Positions 58,101 through 64,000 of a DNA stretch of 64,000 nt are shown piece by piece. Positions within the stretch are counted from its first letter, which is position 1, and every line of letters starts with the position of its first letter. The notes beneath the pieces are model-generated. The model ran no database searches, had not been told where the DNA came from, and saw nothing but the letters and a program-made list of their open reading frames with translations. Source of the DNA: Amyelois transitella (Eukaryota > Arthropoda > Insecta > Lepidoptera > Pyralidae); contig NC_083527.1 in the NCBI RefSeq assembly GCF_032362555.1, forward strand, positions 434,001-498,000. Direction: 5' to 3'. Both the position numbers and the translations under genes were made by a program.

Positions 58101-58543
58101 ATTCCAGCGGCAATATTGGAAAACTGCCTCTAAACCACAAGGAATCTGTAATGAATGAATATATACCTAACTGCCTAATTAAAAAAAAGGGAAGTGCTTT
58201 GGATGAGGAAAACGTAGTATGTTTAGACTGCTGCTGCGCGCTGGTTGCAAAAGTTGATCAAGATGAAGGGTTATAAACTAGAGATTCATTTTGTATTTGT
58301 ATTTTGTATTCCATTACTTAACTATCCAGCTTCACATGACCATTGATTTTCTGTCTTTTTCTTCAAAGACGTATGATGAAATTATCTTTCTGTTATATTT
58401 ATTTATTACGCTCGTTATTCATGTCATTCTCTTTTCCTTCCAGATGTGATCGATGCCCTCTATGCAGAAGTGAAATAGAAAACTCGATGCACATATTCCT
58501 ACCCGTGGAATACCAGAAGAATCCCGGAGTCATCATCAAATGA
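31185..58543 (+). CDS. Dnr1: FERM-RING E3 ubiquitin ligase, Dnr1/MYLIP family
   Basis: Six exons: 31185-31268, 50902-51659, 53540-53756, 55680-55850, 57880-58004, 58444-58543; 484 residues, all phases agree. The start MWLISQANSVILQIKADPN and CLEKVCEKLEIGAEADYFGL match the F1 lobe of the FERM domain. WLNLRNPLDPH, LRVKFWVPPHLL and TRHQFYLHAKLDL mark the F1/F2 region, and YRAVTEKHAFYCCETVRSDV the C-terminal lobe. GRRYVFDIRRTCREVHDRAR leads to an Arg-rich linker and then a C-terminal RING from about residue 425 (CRVCMDN... LPCRHVVCCEEC ...CDRCPLCR). In flies Dnr1 restrains the caspase Dredd in the Imd immune pathway; vertebrate MYLIP degrades lipoprotein receptors. Its role in this insect is inferred from homology. 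Exon 2 carries a Gly-rich insert before the third lobe (VGGCGCRLSTSVGVGP). Poly(A) signal at 59485-59490. Intron 1 is 19.6 kb. Confidence 0.94.
33662..34576. mobile_element. 915-bp DNA element with GGGTACCGGACA terminal inverted repeats
   Basis: Left end GGGTACCGGACA at 33662 and its exact inverted copy ending at 34576, each flanked by TA (33660-33661, 34577-34578), as expected for a TA target-site duplication. Inside, at 33991-34137, a splice-acceptor-like TAACAG opens a 48-codon frame (LSQVLEAAYQAFIMEQG...) that I do not recognise. No complete transposase. Non-autonomous; TA duplication would fit Tc1/mariner-like families, but the superfamily is not proven. Confidence 0.65.
34925..35035 (-). 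mobile_element. Element A fragment
   Basis: Reversed piece from TTAAATGATGGAACTGAGAT to a decayed GTCAAATCTTTCG end. Confidence 0.65.
39892..39923. repeat. 16-bp direct duplication
   Basis: GTGCCAGCCTGTCTGA occurs twice in tandem without change, so it is a recent small duplication. Confidence 0.85.
40528..40655 (-). mobile_element. Element A fragment
   Basis: Reversed core, TTACTCATCGCCTGCAAGAA ... TTTTACGACATCCATGGGAC. Confidence 0.65.
41541..41790 (+). mobile_element. Element A copy with rearranged head
   Basis: Head sequence partly doubled (GTGTGGTTCCC ... CTATGGTTCTCGGCA), core GGATGTCGCAAAAGGCGACT, tail changed to GAATGAATGAAT. Confidence 0.75.
43010..43215 (+). repeat. Element E copy
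   Basis: AATGCTGCAGTGTAGTTTGT ... CTACACATGCGCTTTGAAGG ... ending near CTATTCTATTCTG. Confidence 0.6.
44503..44812 (-). mobile_element. Element A, full-length, with 14-bp target-site duplication and nested insertion
   Basis: Flanked by exact TAAGTACTTACCTA at 44489-44502 and 44813-44826. Interrupted at 44713-44757 by a 45-bp piece (TTTCATGTAACCTGTTGGTG ... (AAAT)n) bounded by AAAG on both sides. That piece looks like the extreme 3' end of another LINE. Confidence 0.88.
45322..45538 (+). mobile_element. Non-autonomous Helitron (Lep1-like)
   Basis: Begins TCCTACTAATATTATAAATG after an A and ends GGCGGCCTCTAG before a T, the Helitron 5'-TC / 3'-CTRR arrangement with A-T insertion and no target duplication. 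Interior TTTGTTACTCTTTCACGCAA then CTACTGAACCGATTACGATG is a sequence widespread in Lepidoptera. Related decayed pieces occur around 19680-19740, 43600-43850 and 61250-61325. Confidence 0.75.
45886..46650. mobile_element. Two element A fragments
   Basis: 45886-45956 reversed tail piece (CGAAAAGACTGAAAAGCCAC); 46484-46650 forward, head-truncated copy with GATGGGCTAGCAACCTGTCA. The intervening ~500 bp shows nothing I can assign. Confidence 0.6.
47183..47441 (+). mobile_element. Element A, slightly head-truncated, with 12-bp target-site duplication
   Basis: Starts within the head (TGTTGTTCCCGGCACCAATA) and ends in (TATG)n; flanked by exact AAAAATTTGATG at 47171-47182 and 47442-47453. Confidence 0.92.
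47815..48310 (+). repeat. Degenerate element A, SINE 3' piece and LINE tail
   Basis: 47815-47912 is a decayed element A tail; 47973-48050 is a tRNA-SINE 3' piece (TATCTCGTAACACAAGTTTC); 48235-48310 is a LINE 3' tail ending TACTTAATAAAGTTTTAA. Confidence 0.55.
49459..49504 (+). repeat. Hairpin followed by T-tract
   Basis: Stem AAAAGCTTGGTGCCTGTG (49459-49476), 10-nt loop, and CACAGGCACTAAGCTTTT (49487-49504), 17 of 18 paired with one G-U, then more T. It resembles a pol III terminator or a processed small-RNA stem; no A/B boxes were seen just upstream. Confidence 0.6.
49908..50092 (-). mobile_element. Element A, internally deleted
   Basis: Reversed copy from AATCCCTTGCGGGGTAGACG to GCCGGGAACCGTTTGGCA, lacking part of the core. 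Confidence 0.75.
50724..50840 (+). repeat. Element B copy near Dnr1 exon 2
   Basis: GAGCTTGCATGAACAGAATG ... GGATCGTGGCAAGTAG, ending about 60 bp before the exon 2 acceptor. Confidence 0.55.
51660..53179 (+). other. Dnr1 intron 2, left part
   Basis: AT-rich. Holds a reversed element B (52915-52993) and a reversed element D (about 53040-53160). No coding signal. Confidence 0.5.
53180..53482 (-). mobile_element. Element A with long palindrome and target-derived 5' filler
   Basis: Reversed copy ending 57 bp before Dnr1 exon 3. Perfect 27-bp inverted repeat 53253-53279 / 53283-53309 (3-nt gap) grown out of the element's normal short CAGTCTTGAAAAGACTG stem. Direct repeats TAATGATAATA at 53169-53179 and 53507-53517 mark the insertion. 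Between the head and the right repeat lies a 20-bp copy (53485-53504) of the target sequence 53517-53536, which is the exon 3 pyrimidine tract. Confidence 0.85.
53769..53998 (-). mobile_element. tRNA-SINE inserted at the Dnr1 exon 3 splice donor
   Basis: Full copy with A and B boxes on the minus strand. Direct repeats AAGGTATTA at 53754-53762 and 53999-54007 flank it. The left one spans the exon 3 / intron 3 junction (AAG|GTATTA at 53756/53757), so the donor is duplicated beyond the SINE. Confidence 0.88.
54008..55679 (+). other. Remainder of Dnr1 intron 3
   Basis: AT-rich. Two short patches with GTGGGATTTTGGGATATCCT (around 54060) and CCCGTGGGATTTTTGGGAAC (around 55515) belong to a common lepidopteran repeat. 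No gene seen. Confidence 0.45.
55869..56402. repeat. Repeat cluster in Dnr1 intron 4
   Basis: 55869-56035 begins ACTAGCGACCCGCCCCGGGT, a widespread lepidopteran repeat. 56055-56214 is a 5'-truncated forward element A with near-identical 12-bp flanks (TTAATATTGAAA at 56043 / TTAACATTGAAA at 56215). About 56262-56402 is a GC-rich block with several CGCGCG words and roughly symmetrical ends. Confidence 0.6.
56785..57275. repeat. Element E with (TTCTA)n tail and element A fragment
   Basis: 56785-56935 is element E ending in CTATTCTATTCTATTC; 57185-57275 is a reversed element A tail fragment. Dnr1 intron 4. Confidence 0.65.
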
Positions 58544-59484
58544 TCTTCGTCTATCACAAAGGGATGATGACTTCTCGACAAATCCGATCCGGGCTAAATT
58601 CCTGAGGATTTTCGTCTGAAATGTTACTGGCGACCATATATTGGCGAATAGGCAGTTTGTCTATGGTTTCGAAATGTATGTGGTGAAGTGTGCGAGTAGT
58701 TTTGGCGGGAAAGTGACCTTACACAGACTAAATAGGTGTGAGTGTGATTGATTATGTCTAGTCAGAACTCTTTGGACCATGGTCCTTTATGAAGTGCATT
58801 TTTTTTATTTCTGTACTTGGGATTGTTTCTTTTATTTTCTCTAAACCTGCATTCCAATGTGAGAGTTTGCAATGATGTAATTGTTTATTGGTACTTATTC
58901 ATTAGGTTTAAATCCTTTGGTCACTATACACCAACTGTTTTTATTTTAATTGGTGACAAGAGAAAAATGTTAGGTTAGTGGGACCAAGGATAATAACATT
59001 TGTCTTAAATCAAAAAAAAATGACAGAAAAATGTGAAAAAAAAAAACAATCCTTCGTTTTAGAAGGTGATGTAGGTATATTACTGCAAAATTCGACAGTC
59101 ACTTGTGTGGCTTTATTGTTGTGATTAATTACTTTTCTAAACAATTCGTCGTTAATTGGTAAAATAACTGTCTAAATAAAATTAATTTAAAAATGCGATG
59201 TAGCATGATGCGTTTGTAGACTTGAGACAATAATTTTCTATTAGAAAAACCAATTTAATGGTAATTAAGTATAAAATACAGTTTGAAATGCAACATGCTC
59301 CATTGTATTAAGTACGAAATAAGTGTAAAACATTGCATTTTCTTCAATTCTTGCCTTTTCAAAACACTACCAGTTTATTTTAATTTTTCTTTCTTTTTTC
59401 TTCGTAACAATGTAAGAGTTAATTATTTTAAGTTGAAATCGTAAGACCTGTGGTCTGTAAGTTATTAACATTTAAAATAACAAA

Positions 59485-59490
59485 AATAAA
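59485..59490 (+). promoter_or_regulatory. Poly(A) signal of Dnr1
   Basis: AATAAA about 940 nt after the stop codon, the best-placed signal after the gene. Confidence 0.5.
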
Positions 59491-59676
59491 AAGTAATACA
59501 TATTTTAACTATTTCGTTGTTTTATTTCAAAAGTGGGTGAAATAATTATAACGCTGGTCAGACTTAGGCAAAAGTACTTTTTGAGATAATTGAACCTTCA
59601 CCATTCCTCCATCGGACTACGAAACGCAGACAAAAATTTTACCATTTTGTCATTGAAATACTAAATAGGTAGTCGA

Positions 59677-59790
59677 ACTAAACGCTTCGATAGTTCCTTT
59701 TTGTTTCGAGTTGCTAAGGTGTGGAGTGAACTGCCTGCGTCTATATTACCAGACAAGTACTGTCTGTGAACATTCAAAAGTAGAATAAAT
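59677..59790 (+). pseudogene. LINE ORF2 C-terminal remnant
   Basis: Reads SSFLFRVAKVWSELPASILP then DKY and, after an in-frame stop, TFKSRIN. The motif F..R.A..W..LP..I.P and FK.R.N is the C-terminal region of non-LTR reverse transcriptase ORFs. Broken by the stop and lacking the rest. Confidence 0.65.
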
Positions 59791-61380
59791 TAGTATCTAT
59801 TGGATATATCCTCGTCTTCATCGTCACTTACCATAATGTGAGATGGAATAAAAATGCCTAATCCAAAAAATAACAGCTAGTATATAAATACAAATAAACA
59901 AGCTTTCATCATTCAAAAATGTACCCTATTTTCTTTTCCTTTGTACATACTTCATACTACGTGGTGTGCAAAATTTCAGGAAAAAAGTTTCAGTAAATAC
60001 GTTTTAAACGGTTTAATTTTGTTAAGAAAAAGAGAACATTTATAAGTAGTTGGTTGGAATCGGTATGGGATGGGATAAATATATGATGACGATTCAATAA
60101 AATAAATGTCTGAGTACCTATGGTGGAAATTCATCGCTAGTTGTGCCGTCTGCCGCGTCTAGGGTTGATATTTGAGGCCATCTTGTTAGACTCAATTCAC
60201 CTGTATTACTTGAGCCTTGTAAGGGTGTTGTTGAGCTATTGGTCTATAATACACCCCAATGTTGGTCCTTCGAGCCGGATTAGGGCCCGTGCAGCGTGCC
60301 GCCGACTTTGTCCGATCTAGGTCTAACTCAGGCAGACTGGATTGAACGAGTATAATTGAACGGCGCTGTGCAGCGTACAGGCTCTTAGGTTTTTATGCGT
60401 AATGTTATTAACACCTATCATTATTTGAATCTCAATTCCATCATCACCTGAATGTTGTCAAGGCTGTTGAAAAGTTGATTTAATGTTGATTATTATATAT
60501 GTATGATATGAAAAATTTTCTTCATTGTTTATTATAACTATGTGATGATGATCAAGGAATTTGAAAAGATCATGGAACAGGAGCGCCATCTAGCCGCCAT
60601 TGCTGACCTAAGATGAAGTTTACATAATAATTTTAGATTAGTGAATTATTCGGGGCTATTCACGAAAATAGCTTAGTTTTACTTTCTCTTATTTATATGG
60701 TTTCTAAGGAATAAGGTAAACGCATAAATAGGGAGCGAAGATAATGACAAATGCATTGTCAACATACGTGAATAGAACTCTATACCCTTTAAAGAAAACT
60801 TTTATTGTCTATGGATTCGTTTATGGTACTTATGTTACCAGTTTCCAAAAAATCCCAATTGATGAGTAGTTCAAACCACCATCTGGCTACCCTTCGAAGT
60901 TGGTTTTAATGTGCGGTGATTTATTTGCCTGTCAAATATGTTTTTTATGATTTTAACTTGGAGTATTGCTTAATTTTCTTAAAACCCAGGAAATGCATGA
61001 AGAGATAATGAATGATCATGAATCTAAATCGTGGCAAGTGGAATGATAAGTTTCTGTCTCTTCTTGGTCTTCAAAAGAGGATTGCCATAGCGCATCAAGA
61101 ATAGCTTTTCAGTAGCGCTTTTTTCCGGATTACTTTATAAATATTAGTTATTAGTTAATCAGTCTGAAATGTAATTTATTTCAAAACAAATATATGCCGA
61201 TGGCACTTTCAAATAATGAACCTTATTATTGGTGAAAGAATTTTTGAAATCGGTTCAGTAGTTTTTGAGTTTATTCGTTAATAACATATGAGAATACAAA
61301 TCTTTTCTCTTTATTATTAGTGTGGATTGATATTTTTTCTTTAAAAATGAAACAGTAAAGTATCAATTACTTTCAAAATG

Positions 61381-61578
61381 TGTTGTCACAATGGGTTTAT
61401 TGTAAGTTTCCTAAGCATAAAATGCGAATCTTAGAATTTTAAATCAAATATCATGCTGTTGACTCATTGTAATAATAATGCAAAACCAAATGTATTGGTT
61501 TTATTCTAGTTAAAACACAACTATGACAGTAACAATAAAGACAAGACTATTTTTTAAAATATCATAGATAACATGTCA
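61381..61578 (-). repeat. 3' LTR of the Ty3/Gypsy element
   Basis: Read on the minus strand it follows a purine-rich AAGGGGGGAGAA tract and ends GTGACAACA. The start is either TGACATG (61578) or, giving matched TGTT...AACA ends, TGTTATC (61573), so the LTR is 193-198 bp. It holds AATAAA words. The 5' LTR lies outside the window, so the limits cannot be verified by comparison. Confidence 0.6.
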
Positions 61579-64000
61579 TTCTCCCCCCCTTAAATAATCC
61601 CTTAAATAAGCTGGTGGTCTGCGATCTCTACTGGAACGGCGTAGAACAGGTTCTTCGGACTCGGCTGCTTCATTTGACACGTCAGGTTCCACAGTGTCAT
61701 TTATAGTTTCCTGGACATCCGGCTCCATATCAGCACTTTCTTCACTCTCCTGATTAAGTTGCGGCAAAGGAGCTAAATGTTTATTAGAAACTACTGTTTC
61801 ACGACCATCAGGAAGCTTGACATATGAATACATGGGATTAGGTTGTAATAATTCCACTTCATCAACTAATGGGTCATATTTAGAATTTCTTACGTGTCGT
61901 TTAAGTAGTACAGGTCCTGGAGTAAGTAACCACGTTGACATAGATTGTCCATTTAGTGATCGTCTAGGATGATGAAACATACGTTCATGAGGGGTTGCAT
62001 TGGTACTTGTACATAACAACGAGCGTATTGAGTGAAGAGCAAAAGGCAAAACTTTTTCCCATTCTTCGATTCCCATACTTTTGGACCGAATGCTTAGTTG
62101 AATACTCTTCCATAATGTTCCATTTAGTCTTTCTATTTGTCCGTTACCTTCTGGATTGTAGGGAGAGCTTCTGCTAGTAGCTATTCCAAGGAAATGAAGA
62201 AATTGTTGGACTTCTTCTGATAAAAATGATGTTCCTCTGTCAGAGTGAATATATTGTGGTATACCAAATAGATAAAAGATATCTTTCAGACAATGAACAA
62301 CAGTTGAAGCAGTCATATCTTTACATGGATAAGCGAAAGGAAATCTAGAGTATTCGTCGATTACTGTTAATATATAACGATTAGTAGTGTTACTTGGCAC
62401 AGGCCCTTTGAAATCTATATTAAGTCTTTCAAAACACGAAGTTGCTTTTATGAAATGGCCGTGTGTCTGACCAAATCTTGGTTTTATTTCTGAACAAATA
62501 GGGCAAGATGAAATCATGGATCTTATTTCATTAATCGAATATGGTAGATTCTTTTGACGTACCCAATGTGCCATTCTCACTATTCCAGGATGGCACAAAG
62601 CATCGTGTATTTCATAAAGTTTATTTGTAGATATACTAGCGCTTATTCTAGACAAAGCATCAGCAGTGAAATTTTCTTTCCCTGGTCTATATATAATGTC
62701 GTATTTATAACACGACAACTCAAGACGCCATCGTTCAACTTTCTCGTTTTTAACTTTGCTTGTATGATTTTGATTCAGCATAAATGAAACTGACTGTTGA
62801 TCGGTGATGAGAAGAAAATGTCGACCCAAGAGATAGTGTCGCCACTTGCGTAAAGATTCTACAATTGCGTAAGCTTCTTTTTTAATAGCAGAGTGACGGC
62901 GTTCTGAATCAGAAAGACTTCTAGAAAAAAATGCCACTGGTCTTCCATTTTGTGTAAGAGATGCTGCAATTGTATGCTCAGAAGCATCAGTTTCAACGAC
63001 GAATCTTTCTTCATTGTCTATTGCAGTCAAACATGACTTAGCAATAGTAGATTTAAGAGAATTAAAACTAGAAATAGCTGTTTCATCGAGTGGAAAGCTT
63101 TTGCTTGAGATTAAAGGCCTTACCTTTTCAGAAAAATTTTGTACCCATTTTGAATAATGCGCAAAAAGGCCAAGAGTTCTCTTCAGTGAAGGTCCATCTG
63201 ATGGGACTGGTAAGTCAAGAAGTGGCTTAAGACGAGTTGAATCTGGTTTAATAGTGTTATTATGAACATTATAACCAAGTAAATTTATAGAGCTAGAAGA
63301 AAAGGTACATTTGTCTTTGTTAAGTGTCAAACTGTATTTCTCGGCTGCCATCATAAATCTTGCCAAATTTTTGTCATGATCGTCTTTTGTTTTGCCGCAT
63401 ACGGTAATATCATCTAAATAAGCAAATGTGCCGTTAAGTTTCTCTGACTCTATTATAAATTGTAGTGTACGTTGAAAAGCAGCTACGCCATTGGTTACTC
63501 CAAATGGAATGCGAGTAAATTGATATAAATTACCACATGCTTCGAATGCTGTATACTTTTTTTCTTTTTCTAATATTGGAATTTGGTGGTAAGCACTTTT
63601 CAAATCAATTTGACTAAAATAATTGTATTTAGCTACATTAGCAACTACCAGTTCTATGCTAGGCAGTGGATGAGCATCAAGTTCTGTATATTTGTTAATA
63701 GTTCGCGAATAATCAATAACCATGCGGCGCCGGTGATGATCTTCTCCAATAATTATTACTTGTGCCCTCCAAGGAGATACAGATGGTTCAATCACTCCAT
63801 CTTGTAAAAGATTATGTATCTCTTGTCTTATAAAAGTTTCTTCATCAGTGCTATAGCGTCTCGACCGGACTGCTATTGGTTTTATGTTAGAAGATAAATT
63901 TGTAAAAACAGACACAGCTGGAACAGTTGCTTGCATGACATTGCAGATTTGAAGGCTTTCTCTTTTTCCACCAAAATGTAATTCTACTGACGAATGATCC
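61576..64000 (-). CDS. pol: Ty3/Gypsy-type retrotransposon Pol (partial: protease end, RT, RNase H, integrase)
   Basis: Open for 807 codons from the right edge, with no frameshift or stop. Residue numbers count from the first visible codon. The start (VELHFGGKRESLQICNV) looks like the end of the aspartic protease region. Reverse transcriptase has FSQIDLKSAYHQIP with catalytic Asp near 132 and the YLDD box at 194-197. RNase H follows (VVETDASEHTIAASL ... IKKEAYAIVESL). Integrase has the zinc-binding H...H...CxxC (HDALCHPG, SCPICSEIK) and a D,D,E core (NIDFKGP, HSDRGTSF, PEGNGQIERLNG). The C-terminus is acidic then basic (RRSSRDRRPPAYLRDYL). The stop codon is at or within a few bases of the LTR start. 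Gag and the 5' LTR are outside. Intact key residues suggest a young insertion. Confidence 0.92.
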   Translation of the reverse strand, partial: DHSSVELHFGGKRESLQICNVMQATVPAVSVFTNLSSNIKPIAVRSRRYSTDEETFIRQEIHNLLQDGVIEPSVSPWRAQVIIIGEDHHRRRMVIDYSRTINKYTELDAHPLPSIELVVANVAKYNYFSQIDLKSAYHQIPILEKEKKYTAFEACGNLYQFTRIPFGVTNGVAAFQRTLQFIIESEKLNGTFAYLDDITVCGKTKDDHDKNLARFMMAAEKYSLTLNKDKCTFSSSSINLLGYNVHNNTIKPDSTRLKPLLDLPVPSDGPSLKRTLGLFAHYSKWVQNFSEKVRPLISSKSFPLDETAISSFNSLKSTIAKSCLTAIDNEERFVVETDASEHTIAASLTQNGRPVAFFSRSLSDSERRHSAIKKEAYAIVESLRKWRHYLLGRHFLLITDQQSVSFMLNQNHTSKVKNEKVERWRLELSCYKYDIIYRPGKENFTADALSRISASISTNKLYEIHDALCHPGIVRMAHWVRQKNLPYSINEIRSMISSCPICSEIKPRFGQTHGHFIKATSCFERLNIDFKGPVPSNTTNRYILTVIDEYSRFPFAYPCKDMTASTVVHCLKDIFYLFGIPQYIHSDRGTSFLSEEVQQFLHFLGIATSRSSPYNPEGNGQIERLNGTLWKSIQLSIRSKSMGIEEWEKVLPFALHSIRSLLCTSTNATPHERMFHHPRRSLNGQSMSTWLLTPGPVLLKRHVRNSKYDPLVDEVELLQPNPMYSYVKLPDGRETVVSNKHLAPLPQLNQESEESADMEPDVQETINDTVEPDVSNEAAESEEPVLRRSSRDRRPPAYLRDYLRGGE

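Larger units (their letters stand above)
58544..61380. other. Dnr1 3' UTR and downstream intergenic region
   Basis: 58544 to about 59505 is probably Dnr1 3' UTR (AATAAA at 59485-59490). Beyond it are a LINE reverse-transcriptase remnant (59677-59790), a partial small inverted-repeat element (60289-60350), a decayed element A (60400-60475), an element B piece (60985-61060) and a Helitron-like fragment (61250-61325). No host gene seen. Confidence 0.5.

Noticed and set aside
61995..63807. Plus-strand frames inside the Gypsy element
   Set aside because: Short antisense shadows of Pol.

Overview
The window is nuclear DNA from a lepidopteran insect, almost certainly a moth. The evidence is spliced animal genes with GT-AG introns, a V-ATPase subunit G of the usual insect length, an insect Dnr1/MYLIP-type E3 ligase, and a dense load of lepidopteran-style repeats: tRNA-derived SINEs, (TATG)n-tailed retroposons, LINE tails and a Helitron. 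All gene models are hand-spliced from the sequence. Exon boundaries were accepted only where splice sites, reading phase and family alignment agreed.

Layout, left to right. (1) 7-1071 (+): the last two exons of cytochrome c oxidase subunit IV. (2) 2236-25225: a cluster of three catalytically dead chymotrypsin-fold serine protease homologs, here called SPH1 (-, 9658 to 2236), SPH2 (+, 9922 to 17817, with a second terminal exon at 18495-19025) and SPH3 (+, 20499 to 25225). SPH1 and SPH2 are head to head across 263 bp. Each has a 595-nt first exon coding for a signal peptide plus an unrecognised prodomain, then the protease fold, then a long acidic Ser-rich tail. (3) 25991-28484 (-): complete V-ATPase subunit G. 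(4) 31185-58543 (+): complete Dnr1/MYLIP-like FERM-RING ubiquitin ligase with a 19.6-kb first intron. (5) 61381-64000 (-): the 3' part of a Ty3/Gypsy-type LTR retrotransposon running off the right edge.

The SPH cluster is the most interesting part. All three proteins keep the disulfide cysteines of the fold but lose catalytic residues in different ways. SPH1 and SPH2 arose by an inverted duplication: first-exon length, intron positions and phases match. They should be secreted together from a shared bidirectional promoter. I do not recognise the prodomain or the acidic tails.

The spaces between exons are full of repeats. I find about 40 copies of one (TATG)n-tailed retroposon (called element A here), many flanked by 11-14 bp direct repeats. 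Two insertions, one in SPH2 and one in Dnr1, sit at 5' splice sites so that the target-site duplication copies the splice donor. In SPH2 the duplicated donor would add an in-frame, stop-free 42-codon stretch.
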